Below, piece after piece: positions 52,774-62,550 of a stretch of DNA of 64,000 nt. Both the position numbers and the translations under genes were made by a program. The notes under the pieces were generated by a model, which was given only the letters and a program-made list of their open reading frames with translations, ran no database searches and had not been told where the DNA came from. Source of the stretch: Thermoplasmata archaeon. GTDB taxonomy: Archaea; Thermoplasmatota; Thermoplasmata; Thermoplasmatales; Thermoplasmataceae. The stretch spans positions 1-64,000 of the forward strand of contig JAKATN010000001.1 in NCBI GenBank assembly GCA_021818715.1, read 5' to 3'. Within the stretch, counting starts at the first letter, position 1, and each line of letters begins with the position of its first letter.

Positions 52774-53742
52774 ATGATCGACCTCAACCTCTGGAACCCT
52801 TCAGACACTGGTTTCCTCGTTATTCTTTTGACTTCTTACCTTCTTGGGGTCGTGCACGGGATCACTCCAGATGAGCATACATGGCCGATCACGTTCTCCT
52901 ATGCAGTAGGCAGCTACAGCACGAAGGGGGGAATGAAAGCCGGAATGCTTTTCTCAAGCGGTTTTACCCTTCAGAGGGCAATACTGTCAGAAATCGCATT
53001 CCTTGCCCTGGCAGGGGTGTTCATGTCCGTCTTTGTGGATGGCGTTGTCTACGTATTTGTAGGCCTGGCAATGTCTCTCGCAGGGATATACATAATGAAG
53101 AAGCAGCGCGTTGCACACTTTCACTCGCTTGAAAAATGGTTATACAGGCTGTTTGGAATTCACAGGCACCAGGAGACCAGGGAGGAAAAGGAGTTCACCC
53201 ACTTATCAAACCCTGTCATCGATGATCAGGGGAATCCAATACCCCTCAAACTCGCGTTTGCTCATGGACTCATAGCCGGTTTTGGCTTTGGAGCATTTGC
53301 GCTAATACTTTACACTGTGCTTGCACCAGCCATGCCTTCTGTCTATTTCGGATTCCTGCCCGGGCTCCTCTTTGGCCTGGGAACAATGACGATGCAGGTC
53401 ATCATCGGTGCGGGATTTGGAGCATGGATGACCAAGGTCAAAAAACTTACAAGCAGGGGGATCCGGGCAGTTTCAGTTGGAATTTCCTCATATGTGCTCA
53501 CCTACGGTGGTCTTGCGTTTTTCGTTGCAGGGATTATACTCATATTGTTCCCGCAGGTCAACGACTTCAGCATAATTACGGGAATAAAGATTCACAACCT
53601 TGACTCCCTAGGGGTAGGATTCTTCTTGGTAGTGATAGTGGTCGTTGTGATTGGAATCCTTGGCTACAAGAGATCGATGAAGTTGGCGGAGGAGATGGGT
53701 TACACCACAAAGGTGGAAGGTAATCCTTTGAAGAACGATTGA
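52774..53742 (+). CDS. NicO/NiCoT-like divalent metal transporter
   Basis: The 322-residue membrane protein has about seven to eight helices. Helix 1-2 carries GVVHGITPDEHTWPI, close to the HxxxxDH-type metal signature of nickel/cobalt transporters and RcnA-like exporters. A cytoplasmic loop is rich in His (HFHSLEKW, GIHRHQE, FTH at about residues 110-150) and LAFAHGLIAGFGFGAF supplies another conserved histidine. Cotranscription with a DtxR-type regulator supports a metal-transport role. Direction and metal (Ni, Co, Mn or Fe) are unknown. It is not an NRAMP or ZIP protein. Confidence 0.75.
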   Translation: MIDLNLWNPSDTGFLVILLTSYLLGVVHGITPDEHTWPITFSYAVGSYSTKGGMKAGMLFSSGFTLQRAILSEIAFLALAGVFMSVFVDGVVYVFVGLAMSLAGIYIMKKQRVAHFHSLEKWLYRLFGIHRHQETREEKEFTHLSNPVIDDQGNPIPLKLAFAHGLIAGFGFGAFALILYTVLAPAMPSVYFGFLPGLLFGLGTMTMQVIIGAGFGAWMTKVKKLTSRGIRAVSVGISSYVLTYGGLAFFVAGIILILFPQVNDFSIITGIKIHNLDSLGVGFFLVVIVVVVIGILGYKRSMKLAEEMGYTTKVEGNPLKND

Positions 53743-53871
53743 CTATATTACATGCAATGATATGCGGGGGCCTCCATCCTCCACATGCTTTCTTAAAATA
53801 ACTGTGGCCAAGTCCATTTTTTCCAATTTCCGTAAGAGGTTTCAAAGGATCGCATTATAGTCCTATCACCT

Positions 53872-54855
53872 TCAGACTGGCCAATCTCTTTCGTCAGAAA
53901 GTTTTGCATCATCAGGTATATACGTAAGGTCAACTATTCCATCATCTGCGGCCGCTTTAAATCCGCAGGATGCACAGGAAACACCATTTAAGGCAATGCC
54001 TTTTGGAAATGGGAGTCCGCACTCGGGGCATACCAGGATATCGTCTATTCCTTCAATTGAACTTCCATTGCCTTCACTCTTCTGCAACAGGTAAAATTTG
54101 TTGGGGAAGGCGAAGAAATCCTGGAAAACAGCACCAAGTTTTATGAAAAAACGCGTTGGCAGGCGTCGCAGTAGGAAGTAATCTTCCAGCCCGGATGAAA
54201 TGCTCTTCAACTCCGTGAGCTTGTTTATCCTGAACAGGTTTCTAATGAACTCCCTCCTCATTGCATAAGTCGGAGACGATGCAGGGTGAACCTCTGAAAT
54301 GTCTTCCCTGGAAAATGTTATTGTTGTGCTTGTACCGCGTTCTGAGTGTGTCTTATGAAAGTGGTATTTCAAGTCGTCCACAAATGTGGAAAGCGAAGGC
54401 TTGGGGCTTATTGAGATTATAAGGAATCCGCCTGGTACAAGGACCCTAGATATTTCCTTCAGGACCCGGTCGGGTAAAGATGCAAAATTGAACACCCTTA
54501 TCATGACCACAGATGAAAATGAACCGTTGGCAAATGGAAGATGATACATATTGGACGCGACGTATTTCCCATCTTTTCTTATTGCACTTCTCTTCGCCTT
54601 TTTAAGAAAGGCCTTATTGATATCTGCAGCCACATATTCGTTAGAGTTTCTCTGTACGATTTCACCAAGCCTGCCATTTCCTGTTCCCAGTTCGAGCACC
54701 CTTCTTCTGTCGACGAAGTTCATCATATCAGATAGGATACTCTTCTCCAGCAGATCGACTTTATCTCTTCCTTTCCAGAGCGATTCGAAGTCGAACTTTT
54801 CAAATCGGCTCACAACCTCCTGGCCTTCCATGACAGAATTTGTGTTTTCTTGCAC
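53872..54855 (-). CDS. SAM-dependent methyltransferase with C-terminal zinc-ribbon
   Basis: The 327-residue protein has a class I methyltransferase core with motif I RVLELGTGNGRLGEI at about residues 52-66, the acidic YVAADINKAFL, and motif IV region VVMIRVFNFASLPDRVL. The last 60 residues hold a Trm112-like ribbon with CPEC and CASC followed by DDGIVDLTY, a segment usually found at the N terminus of rRNA or tRNA methyltransferase partners. The substrate is unknown; the ribbon suggests RNA or protein. It stands alone on this strand. Confidence 0.85.
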   Translation of the reverse strand: MQENTNSVMEGQEVVSRFEKFDFESLWKGRDKVDLLEKSILSDMMNFVDRRRVLELGTGNGRLGEIVQRNSNEYVAADINKAFLKKAKRSAIRKDGKYVASNMYHLPFANGSFSSVVMIRVFNFASLPDRVLKEISRVLVPGGFLIISISPKPSLSTFVDDLKYHFHKTHSERGTSTTITFSREDISEVHPASSPTYAMRREFIRNLFRINKLTELKSISSGLEDYFLLRRLPTRFFIKLGAVFQDFFAFPNKFYLLQKSEGNGSSIEGIDDILVCPECGLPFPKGIALNGVSCASCGFKAAADDGIVDLTYIPDDAKLSDERDWPV

Positions 54856-54970
54856 AGTTGTTTGAAGAAGTTTTTCCTTCTTAATTTAGGTTCCTACCTC
54901 AAACTTTGGAAAGAGAGGTGTACATGATCAGTGGTATCTCGCGATATTCAGGGAAAAACAGTCTGGCCCT

Positions 54971-55900
54971 TCACTGAACGCTTGGCAGCAACTTGTCCGT
55001 TGGTTCAATGTACAGTGTCGTACCCTGATGCGACAATTTGGCGAAACCGTCTCTCTCGAGCAGGTTTGCAAAATCCTTGGGCCTCCTGAACCCAAAGGTT
55101 GCACAGAAGTCCCCCCCATATTTCTTGTGTAGAAAATTTGAGACGGATGCAAAGTTGATCGGATCACCTATCTTTACCGGCGGGTTCCTGCTTCCTATAT
55201 AGGTTACGAGGCTGGAAAGAAGTTCAGGCGGAATCTCCATATCCTTTTTAACCTGCCTGGGTTTCTTTGCTGCTTCAGAATCCTTGGGTTTACGCTCAGA
55301 TGGTACGTTCTTCACAGGCGGTTCTGCGGTTTTTTGTTGCGTCTGATCGTTGTGGTTTGTTGGTTTCACCAGGTCATTGAGATTTGGCTGGAAGAAAATA
55401 TCATTGTCTACGAACATAAATGAAATCCTTCGGATATTCTTGGATTCTGCAGTGGTTGCCTTGGTAATGGGAAAGCGATCGTTTGTGACAACGTAGACCT
55501 TATTTCCCTTTTTCAGGTGGTGCTGTGCGATTTCCCAAATGTAGTCGTCAGCAGAAGAAGCTGCCGGAACCTGCATTACCTGGCCGTCGCTCATCATCTT
55601 TTCGAAGCTGTCCTTGTCATCAATATTGTGCCTTAGGGTTGCGTCAGCAATCGCCAAAATTCGTGACCCAGTGCCGTTAAGGGTATCCAGTGCCTTGATC
55701 ACATTCCCCAGCATCGCACCTTTGCTCCCCTGGCTGTTTCCATAGGCTACATTGTTGGCATCAACCAGGATTACAACCTGAGGTGATCCCGGAGCCTTCG
55801 TCTGAATGTTCTCAACAGTTTGCTCATTCTTCACAGTTTCTGGCACTGCGGATTCCACTTTCTTCTCTTCTTTGTGTTTCTTCTTAAATTTCTCGAACAT
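54971..55900 (-). CDS. NYN/PIN-like ribonuclease with C-terminal HTH-like domain
   Basis: The 309-residue protein has a Lys/Glu-rich N terminus, an NYN (Zc3h12a-like) domain at about residues 40-180 and a C-terminal winged-helix-like region from about 225. Metal-site acidic residues are visible: VILVDANNVAYG, SSADDYIWEIA and VTNDRFPI. The C-terminal part (LLSSLVTYIGSR, ATFGFRRPKDFANLLERDGF) recalls OST-HTH/LOTUS domains that bind RNA. ATG 55900 has GAGGTTC upstream and is chosen over an open extension to 55945. An RNA-cleaving or RNA-surveillance role is inferred. Confidence 0.72.
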   Translation of the reverse strand: MFEKFKKKHKEEKKVESAVPETVKNEQTVENIQTKAPGSPQVVILVDANNVAYGNSQGSKGAMLGNVIKALDTLNGTGSRILAIADATLRHNIDDKDSFEKMMSDGQVMQVPAASSADDYIWEIAQHHLKKGNKVYVVTNDRFPITKATTAESKNIRRISFMFVDNDIFFQPNLNDLVKPTNHNDQTQQKTAEPPVKNVPSERKPKDSEAAKKPRQVKKDMEIPPELLSSLVTYIGSRNPPVKIGDPINFASVSNFLHKKYGGDFCATFGFRRPKDFANLLERDGFAKLSHQGTTLYIEPTDKLLPSVQ

Positions 55901-56245
55901 ATGAACCTCGGAAAATAAACAGGAAGCAGGTGACCGCAAATCCAACTGTCACGGCTTCGTCGTATTGGGAATTTCCGTTCCGGCAATAGTCGGCTAAATC
56001 AAACCCGTGACATTTTAAGGGCAAGCAGATATGGCAACACATGTCGCGCATACACCATCTTGCGCCGTTTATCCTCCTATTTCCAGCTATACGCGTGGCA
56101 ACTATAAACATTTGTCTTTTTTATATTACCTAATTGTACAAAAATATCAGTAAACTGAATCTGCTTCACTCTATTGCACAATCTTTAGGAATATCTATAT
56201 TAGAAAACATTTCAATCAGTTGTATGGAAATGGGTTATGTAATAA

Positions 56246-56419
56246 TCAAAAAATACTGATCGGTGTACGCCCGGCGAGTAAGTGAAAAGAGCCTAAGATT
56301 AGGTCCTGTTGGCTCTTCTTGCTCTCTTCAGTCTCCTGATCCTCTTTTTTCTCCACTTCCATCGCATTTTTCCGCGTTTTTTCCAGTCTCTTGAGCTTCT
56401 CTTCAACCAAGCACCTCAT
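56246..56419 (-). CDS. possible 57-residue Lys/Glu-rich protein
   Basis: The frame starts MRCLVEEKLKRLEKTRKN and continues with a charged helical stretch ending PISIF. The composition fits a coiled coil, but no ribosome site or convincing TATA box precedes it and purine-rich DNA can give such a frame by chance. It is divergent from the ATP synthase operon. It could also be part of a longer untranslated region. Confidence 0.25.
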   Translation of the reverse strand: MRCLVEEKLKRLEKTRKNAMEVEKKEDQETEESKKSQQDLILGSFHLLAGRTPISIF

Positions 56420-56540
56420 TGCTTGAAATCAGTGCAATTTGGATTGCAATTGATCTATCAGGTCTATTGTTGTACAATATTTATAACTTGATGCTAGCCC
56501 ACAGTAAATTATCATTGCAGGTAAAACCTGTCTCTCAGTT

Positions 56541-56547
56541 TTATATA
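56541..56547 (+). promoter_or_regulatory. TATA box of the A-type ATP synthase operon
   Basis: TTATATA lies 33 bases before the ATG of atpK, which predicts a transcript start about ten bases before the start codon. No other strong TATA-like sequence lies between 56450 and 56580. Confidence 0.55.
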
Positions 56548-56579
56548 CGCACGTTGAATCACGAAACGGTGCATCTATC

Positions 56580-56801
56580 ATGGTAGCAGATCCAACTCTA
56601 GCATTAGCCGCTGGTATTGCCATTGCGGGTGGACTCGTTGGTACAGGCATGGCCCAGCAAGGTATAGGAGCGGCAGGTATGGGAATTATTGCTGAGAAGC
56701 CTGAAAAATTCGGACAGGTACTCTTTTTCTTCGTGATTCCGGAGACTTTGTGGATTATCGGCTTCATCCTTGGAATAGTTCTGCTGCTCAACATCCTCTG
56801 A
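56580..56801 (+). CDS. atpK: A-type ATP synthase subunit K (proteolipid c ring)
   Basis: The 73-residue hairpin has two membrane helices joined by the polar loop AEKPEKFGQ. The ion-binding carboxylate is the glutamate in FFFVIPETLWIIGF of helix 2. One carboxylate per hairpin fits a classical proton-driven ring. It is the first gene of the operon, downstream of the TATA box, rather than following subunit I as in many methanogens. Confidence 0.95.
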   Translation: MVADPTLALAAGIAIAGGLVGTGMAQQGIGAAGMGIIAEKPEKFGQVLFFFVIPETLWIIGFILGIVLLLNIL

Positions 56802-56808
56802 ATACAAC

Positions 56809-57378
56809 ATGACTCTAGAGGAAATAGTCAGCGAAATAGAAGAGAACAGGAAGAGCAGCCTGTCCTCCATCAATGGGGAACTTCAGGCAAAAGAGAAACT
56901 GATGGAAAAAAAGTTCCAGGAAGAACTCAAATCTATAGAGGATGAGTATCGAAGGAAATCCGGCCGCGATCTCAAAAGTTTCGAGAATCGTGAGATCGAT
57001 CTGGCAAACCTTGAATCTTCCAGAATAATACAAGCAAGGAAATACGATCTCTTAAAAGATGGTCTGGCCAGGGTTTCGGCTTCTTTCGCGGATTTCACCT
57101 CAGACTCTTATTATCAGGAGTATCTGGCAAGAGGATTTGAAATAGCTAAGGGCAAACTTATGGCCATTGGGGAAATAAGATGCAGAAAAGTAGATGTTGC
57201 GGCAATGAAGAAAATTGCCGGCAATCAGGTCAGGATATCAGAAGGCAATATGTCTGGTGGGTTCCTGGCCACCTCTTCAAACGGGAAAATCGAGGTCGAT
57301 TTTACCCTAGACTCGCTATTTAAAGATTCGATCGAGGAAATCGAAGCATTTCTTTCTTCAAAAATAGGTGAAAAGTGA
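56809..57378 (+). CDS. atpE: A-type ATP synthase subunit E (peripheral stalk)
   Basis: The 189-residue protein has a long charged N-terminal coiled coil (about residues 1-100) and a C-terminal globular domain that caps A and B subunits (NQVRISEGNMSGGFL, DFTLDSLFKDSIEEIEAFL). It starts seven bases after atpK. It pairs with the subunit H encoded at 62695 to form the peripheral stalk. Confidence 0.9.
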   Translation: MTLEEIVSEIEENRKSSLSSINGELQAKEKLMEKKFQEELKSIEDEYRRKSGRDLKSFENREIDLANLESSRIIQARKYDLLKDGLARVSASFADFTSDSYYQEYLARGFEIAKGKLMAIGEIRCRKVDVAAMKKIAGNQVRISEGNMSGGFLATSSNGKIEVDFTLDSLFKDSIEEIEAFLSSKIGEK

Positions 57379-57379
57379 G

Positions 57380-58429
57380 TTGGATCTTACTTACACAGGA
57401 AGTTTTGGCACACTGAAAGCAAACTCCCTCTCTTTTGTTCCCTATCATAAGATGAAGTCAATGCTGGAAATGGATCTAGAAGGCCTTACATCTGCGCTGT
57501 CAGAATTCCCCTATTCCGAGGATATCTCTGCCCTTTCCGGTACGCAGTCAGGGCACGATCTTCTTGAAATGGCGGTGAACAGAAGGCTGGCAAAGAGAAA
57601 TTTTCTTGTTATGAGAAGTGCACCCGGGCAGGTACTGGACTTCATCCAGTTTTATCTCTCGAAATGGGACATCGATAACCTGAAGAGCATAATCTCATCA
57701 AAACTGGTAGGGCTTGAACAATCGGTATCAGATACCTTCCTTCTAAGTTTCAGGGATGTACCAATGGGGGTCTTTGGTGGCATGATCCCGCATGAGGTGT
57801 ACAGATCAATAATCCAGGCAGGGTCTCTTGAACAAATAATTGAATCGGCATCTTCCTACCACGCCGGGAGAGTATTCCTTTCTCAGCTTGAAATCTACAA
57901 AAAACATAAGGATGTATCCATGTTCTTTTCTGCGGTGGACTCAAGTTTCAACAATAAACTGATTACGATGCTCAAGTTCTTTAGGGGTGACGAGTGGATC
58001 GCAAGAAGATACTTCAATGAATTGATGTCCGCCCGCAATGTAGACGTGGTATTGAAGGCACGCACCCTAGGGCTCAAGTTTGAAGTGCTCAAGGGAAGTT
58101 TTGCGGAGACCACTGTGATGGGAGAAGAAAAACTTTTCCAGATTTACTCCAGCAGCGAACAGGATTTGATTCAGAACATAGGCAGCGCCTTCGGCATCAA
58201 GATACCAGGCGGCTACGAATACGACGCGGATCTATCTCTTGCTCTCTGGTACGGCATCAGGAATAAGTATCTGCAAATAATGTCTTCAACCGCATCTTCG
58301 CTGAATTTCATTATGTGGTTCCTGATTAAGTCTGAAGCGGAAAGGGAAAAGTTAAGAGGCATTATCAACGGGAAGAGATATTCTCTTGACAGGAAAAGGA
58401 TAATTGCCCTCACTGGGCTTGCGGAGTGA
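57380..58429 (+). CDS. atpC: A-type ATP synthase subunit C (central stalk base)
   Basis: The 349-residue protein of the V-ATPase d/AtpC family links the rotating shaft to the membrane ring. Helical segments typical of the family run throughout, including MIPHEVYRSIIQAGSLE and FFRGDEWIARRYFNELM. The frame is open from GTG 57368, but AGGTGA at 57366-57371 has proper spacing only to TTG 57380, which I use. That start follows the atpE stop by one base. It overlaps the next gene's leader region. Confidence 0.9.
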   Translation: MDLTYTGSFGTLKANSLSFVPYHKMKSMLEMDLEGLTSALSEFPYSEDISALSGTQSGHDLLEMAVNRRLAKRNFLVMRSAPGQVLDFIQFYLSKWDIDNLKSIISSKLVGLEQSVSDTFLLSFRDVPMGVFGGMIPHEVYRSIIQAGSLEQIIESASSYHAGRVFLSQLEIYKKHKDVSMFFSAVDSSFNNKLITMLKFFRGDEWIARRYFNELMSARNVDVVLKARTLGLKFEVLKGSFAETTVMGEEKLFQIYSSSEQDLIQNIGSAFGIKIPGGYEYDADLSLALWYGIRNKYLQIMSSTASSLNFIMWFLIKSEAEREKLRGIINGKRYSLDRKRIIALTGLAE

Positions 58430-58434
58430 AGGAG

Positions 58435-58770
58435 ATGAAACTAAAGGGTATAGCATTCATAGGCGAACAGGAAATGTCCAAGGGATTCCGCTTGGTGGGA
58501 ATCGAACAGACATTTTCACTCACCGCTGAAAGGGGGGCGGCAAAGCTTGCAGAACTCTTCGAAAGCAACAGTTTTTCTGTCATAATGGTGTCGGATTCCA
58601 TCAGGAGATACATCGACCGGAGGTTCCTTTCCAAGCTTGACATAACGACTGAACCGCTGGTTGTGTTTCTGCCATTCACTGGGGAAAGCGATCAGGAATC
58701 TATAGAGTCGCTTGCGAAAAGAATACTGGGCGTAGACATAGGAGGTGTTAGCATTGGGAACAATAGTTAA
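58435..58770 (+). CDS. atpF: A-type ATP synthase subunit F (central stalk)
   Basis: The 111-residue protein has the subunit F fold, beginning KLKGIAFIGEQEMSKGFRLV and ending with the flexible C-terminal helix (ESIESLAKRILGVDIG). It binds the DF shaft and regulates ATPase activity. ATG 58435 is preferred because GGAGTG lies six bases upstream; the open frame starts at GTG 58426. The 3' end overlaps the atpA start by 17 bases. Confidence 0.9.
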   Translation: MKLKGIAFIGEQEMSKGFRLVGIEQTFSLTAERGAAKLAELFESNSFSVIMVSDSIRRYIDRRFLSKLDITTEPLVVFLPFTGESDQESIESLAKRILGVDIGGVSIGNNS

Positions 58771-60520
58771 GGTTTCTGGGCCAGTTGTGGTGGCCACGGC
58801 CGTAGAAAACGCAAAGATGTATGATGTAGTGAGAGTGAGTGACCTGGGACTTGTAGGGGAAATAATAAAACTCTCCGCCAGCGAAGCAACGATACAGGTC
58901 TATGAGGATACCAGCGGAATTAGGCCTGGAGATAAAGTTGAGAATACTGGAAGGCCGTTGTCCGTGGAGCTGGGGCCTGGGCTGCTGAAGTCAATATACG
59001 ACGGTATCCAGAGGCCGCTTGACGTAATAAGGGAAAAGAGCGGAGATTTCATACGGAGGGGATTGACTGCCCCCCCGCTGGACACAACCAGGAAGTGGGA
59101 GTTCAAGGCAACCGCAAGGACGGGCGATACCGTATCAACGGGCGATATTATTGGGGAAGTGCAGGAAACCGCACTGATCAATCACAAGATAATGATCCCG
59201 GAAGGGACGCAGGGGAAGTTGGAGACACTTCAGTCCGGTACGTACACTGTGGAGGAAGAAATCGGCAGTGTGAAGACTGAAAAAGGTTCCGTAAAGCTTT
59301 ACCTTCGGCAATATTGGCCCGTCAGGAATATCCGGCCAGTCAACAGGAAGCTGCCTCCTTCGGAACCTCTTGTCACTGGGCAGAGGGTAATCGACACGTT
59401 CTTTCCGGTAGCAAAGGGCGGGACTGTTGCAGTTCCAGGGCCATTCGGCAGCGGAAAGACTGTGGTACAGCACCAGCTATCGAAATGGGCTGACAGTGAC
59501 ATAGTGGTCTATGTTGGCTGCGGCGAGAGGGGAAACGAGATGACCGAAATTCTCACCACTTTCCCGGAACTTCTTGATCCGAGGAGCGGAAAACCCCTGA
59601 TGGAAAGGACGGTACTTATCGCAAACACATCAAACATGCCTGTCGCTGCGAGGGAAGCCTCAATTTACACAGGCATCAGCATAGCTGAATATTACAGGGA
59701 CATGGGATACAACATTGCCCTAATGGCGGACAGCACTTCCAGGTGGGCAGAGGCCCTCAGGGAAATATCGGGAAGGCTGGAAGAAATGCCTGGCGAGGAA
59801 GGATACCCTGCTTATCTGGGAAGAAAAGTTTCCGAGTTCTATGAAAGGTCCGGCAATGCAGTGATCAAATCCGCTGAAGAGAGAAATGGTTCGATCACAA
59901 TCGTGGGTGCGGTCTCACCGGCAGGAGGAGATATCTCGGAGCCTGTATCGCAGAATACCCTGAGGGTAACCAGGGTGTTCTGGGCACTGGATGCCTCACT
60001 TGCTTCAAGAAGGCACTTTCCTTCCATCAACTGGTTGAACAGCTACTCCCTGTACAGGGAAGGCCTCTCATCATGGTACAACAAATCCGTCTCTCCTGAA
60101 TGGTCGAAGACTTATGCAACGGCGATGGGGATACTCCAGAAGGAAGCTGAGCTTCAGGAGATTGTGCAGCTGGTGGGCTATGACGCCCTTCCTGAAATAG
60201 AGAAGGCTACACTGGACACCGCCCGGCTTATAAGGGAGGACTTCCTGCAGCAGAGCGCTTTCGATGACATTGATACCTACTGCTCCCTCGCAAAGCAGTC
60301 CATGATGCTTACAATGATCACCCGGTTCGGCGAACTCCAGTCCCAGGCAGTGGAGAAGGGCACACTGATGTCGCAGATACAGGGGATGAATGTCAGGGAA
60401 AGGATTTCCAGAATGAAGGAGATAAAGGATCAGGACTTCGGGAAGTACTATGAGGATTCCATGAATGAGATAATGGAAGCCTTTGTGCCCTTGACTGGAG
60501 GGGTGGTGAAGAATGATTAA
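58754..60520 (+). CDS. atpA: A-type ATP synthase catalytic subunit A
   Basis: The 588-residue catalytic subunit carries the P-loop GPFGSGKTV, the A-specific non-homologous region (about residues 115-190) and [20 protein letters not shown]. It is uninterrupted, whereas Thermoplasma and some relatives have an intein in this gene. TTG 58754 is chosen because GGAGGTG at 58741-58747 is six bases upstream; GTG 58745 lies inside that site. It hydrolyses or makes ATP in alternation with subunit B. Confidence 0.96.
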   Translation: MGTIVKVSGPVVVATAVENAKMYDVVRVSDLGLVGEIIKLSASEATIQVYEDTSGIRPGDKVENTGRPLSVELGPGLLKSIYDGIQRPLDVIREKSGDFIRRGLTAPPLDTTRKWEFKATARTGDTVSTGDIIGEVQETALINHKIMIPEGTQGKLETLQSGTYTVEEEIGSVKTEKGSVKLYLRQYWPVRNIRPVNRKLPPSEPLVTGQRVIDTFFPVAKGGTVAVPGPFGSGKTVVQHQLSKWADSDIVVYVGCGERGNEMTEILTTFPELLDPRSGKPLMERTVLIANTSNMPVAAREASIYTGISIAEYYRDMGYNIALMADSTSRWAEALREISGRLEEMPGEEGYPAYLGRKVSEFYERSGNAVIKSAEERNGSITIVGAVSPAGGDISEPVSQNTLRVTRVFWALDASLASRRHFPSINWLNSYSLYREGLSSWYNKSVSPEWSKTYATAMGILQKEAELQEIVQLVGYDALPEIEKATLDTARLIREDFLQQSAFDDIDTYCSLAKQSMMLTMITRFGELQSQAVEKGTLMSQIQGMNVRERISRMKEIKDQDFGKYYEDSMNEIMEAFVPLTGGVVKND

Positions 60521-61907
60521 CGTCAACTACAGATCGATTTCACAGATAAATGGTCCCCTTCTCTTTGTCGAAGGGATTGAGAATGCCGCATACAACGAGA
60601 TAGTTACAATAACAATGGAAAATGGCGAGAGCAGAACCGGTCAGGTTCTGGAAAGCAGGAAAGGGATCGCTGTAGTGCAGGTTTTCGGGTCGACGCTGGG
60701 AATGGATACCAGCAGAACAAGGGTGAGATTCACAGGCAGCACTGCAAGGGTAGCAGTATCCTCAGACATGCTCGGAAGGGTATTCAACGGTCTTGCCCTG
60801 CCAATCGACAGTGGCCCGGGCATAATAGGCGGAGAAAAGATCGAAATTGTAGGGGATGCCATTAATCCATATTCAAGGGAAGAACCTTCTGAGTTTATTG
60901 AAACCGGGATATCGACAATTGATGGGATGAATACCCTGGTGAGGGGCCAGAAGCTCCCGATATTCTCAGGTTCTGGGCTTCCGCATAACCAGCTTGCAGC
61001 GCAGATTGCAAGGCAGGCCAAGGTGAAAGGGAAAGACGAAGGTTTTGCGGTCATATTCGGTGCCATGGGTATTACAAGCGAAGAGGCAAACTACTTCATA
61101 AATGAGTTCAGGAGCACAGGCGCAATATCAAGGTCTGTACTCTTTCTTAACCTCTCTTCCGATCCTTCTATGGAAAGGATCATCCTTCCAAGAATTGCAC
61201 TCTCAACGGCCGAATATCTTGCGTACACTGAGAACATGCACATCCTTGTCATCCTGACAGACATGACCAATTACTGTGAGGCATTAAGGGAGATTTCGTC
61301 AGCTCGCGAGGAGGTTCCAGGCAGAAGGGGATATCCTGGGTACATGTACACTGACCTCAGTACAATTTATGAAAGAGCAGGAAAGATCAAGGGAAAAAGC
61401 GGTTCAATCACCCAGATACCCATTCTCACAATGCCTGGTGACGACATCACACACCCGATACCAGATCTTACTGGGTACATTACTGAAGGTCAGATAGTTC
61501 TCAGCAGGGACCTGCTCAGGGGCGGGATATACCCGCCGGTAAATGTTCTGCCCTCCCTGTCCCGTTTGATGAACCAGGGGATTGGAAAAGGAAGAACGCG
61601 TGAGGATCACAGGGGGGTCGCAGACCAAATTTATTCTGCATATGCAAACGGGAGGGACCTCAGATCGCTGAGTGCCATAGTGGGAGAGGAAGCACTCAGC
61701 AAGAACGACAGGACTTATCTTTCATTTGCCACTAATTATGAGAAGAGGTATGTGAATCAGGCGCTGGACGAAGACCGTTCAATCGAAGAAACCCTCGATC
61801 TAGGATGGGAACTGCTGTCAGTTCTTCCAGAGTCAGACATGAAGAGGGTAAAGAGGGAACACGTGAGTAAATACGGCAGATGGAGCAAAGAAGATGCCCT
61901 CAGCTGA
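60513..61907 (+). CDS. atpB: A-type ATP synthase regulatory subunit B
   Basis: The 464-residue subunit is related to A but lacks an active P-loop ([18 protein letters not shown] in place of a Walker A). [20 protein letters not shown] and [22 protein letters not shown], in part, are typical. It binds nucleotide without catalysis and forms the hexamer with A. ATG 60513 overlaps the end of atpA by eight bases, with GGTG upstream. Confidence 0.96.
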   Translation: MINVNYRSISQINGPLLFVEGIENAAYNEIVTITMENGESRTGQVLESRKGIAVVQVFGSTLGMDTSRTRVRFTGSTARVAVSSDMLGRVFNGLALPIDSGPGIIGGEKIEIVGDAINPYSREEPSEFIETGISTIDGMNTLVRGQKLPIFSGSGLPHNQLAAQIARQAKVKGKDEGFAVIFGAMGITSEEANYFINEFRSTGAISRSVLFLNLSSDPSMERIILPRIALSTAEYLAYTENMHILVILTDMTNYCEALREISSAREEVPGRRGYPGYMYTDLSTIYERAGKIKGKSGSITQIPILTMPGDDITHPIPDLTGYITEGQIVLSRDLLRGGIYPPVNVLPSLSRLMNQGIGKGRTREDHRGVADQIYSAYANGRDLRSLSAIVGEEALSKNDRTYLSFATNYEKRYVNQALDEDRSIEETLDLGWELLSVLPESDMKRVKREHVSKYGRWSKEDALS

Positions 61908-62550
61908 CGTCAGGCCGACCCGTATAGAACTGATCAATACCAACAGGAGGATCAAGTTTGCCCAGCGTGGCTTAGATTTGCTCAAGATGAAGCGTTCATC
62001 GCTTGTCATGGAATTCTTCAAGATCAGCAGAACCGTTAGAGGAATGCGATCAGATTTGAGGATAAAGCTGCAGGATTCCATTGAAAGCCTCAAGACAGCG
62101 GATGTGATCGACGGATCGGTAGTCGTGGAAGCGATAGCAAACATGTACGCCGAAACAAGAGCAGCTGTTACCACCAAGAACGTGATGGGCGTCAGGATAC
62201 CCACGGTTGAGATCGATCCGGGCACATCGGTCATTTCAGAAATATACAGGGCGACATCCGTACCGGTGGCAATCAATGAAGCCATATCCAGGTTCGAGGA
62301 ATTAATGAAACTCATACTGGAAGTGGCCGAAAAGGAGAGCTCTCTCAGAAGGTTACTCAGGGAGATTGAGAAAACGAAAAGGAGGTCAAATGCCATAGAG
62401 AACATTCTGATCCCAAGGCTGAAAGGCAACTCCAAGTACATCAGGATGAGGCTTGACGAGATAGAGAGGGACACCTTCACCACCCTGAAAACCGTGAAGA
62501 GGAATATTGAAAGGAGGGGAGAAATTGAATCCAATGAAGTACCTCAGTAA
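61894..62550 (+). CDS. atpD: A-type ATP synthase subunit D (rotor shaft)
   Basis: The 218-residue subunit forms the long antiparallel helical shaft. The N-terminal [20 protein letters not shown] and the C-terminal [20 protein letters not shown] are conserved parts. It overlaps atpB by 14 bases and the next small gene by 26, so translation is coupled. Confidence 0.94.
   Translation: MPSADVRPTRIELINTNRRIKFAQRGLDLLKMKRSSLVMEFFKISRTVRGMRSDLRIKLQDSIESLKTADVIDGSVVVEAIANMYAETRAAVTTKNVMGVRIPTVEIDPGTSVISEIYRATSVPVAINEAISRFEELMKLILEVAEKESSLRRLLREIEKTKRRSNAIENILIPRLKGNSKYIRMRLDEIERDTFTTLKTVKRNIERRGEIESNEVPQ

Larger units (their letters stand above)
55901..56579. other. 679-base gap upstream of the ATP synthase operon
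   Basis: The left part holds the promoter of the NYN gene. TGCAAT-TTGG-ATTGCA is a 6-4-6 inverted repeat at 56433-56448. The region from 56246 to 56419 has a Lys/Glu-rich open frame on the minus strand, listed separately. The operon TATA box lies at 56541-56547. No tRNA or structured RNA is recognised. Confidence 0.5.

Noticed and set aside
58754-60520. Looked for an intein in atpA, as in Thermoplasma
   Set aside because: The gene is of normal uninterrupted length with the P-loop region continuous; DP2 at 19081-22365 is also intein-free.
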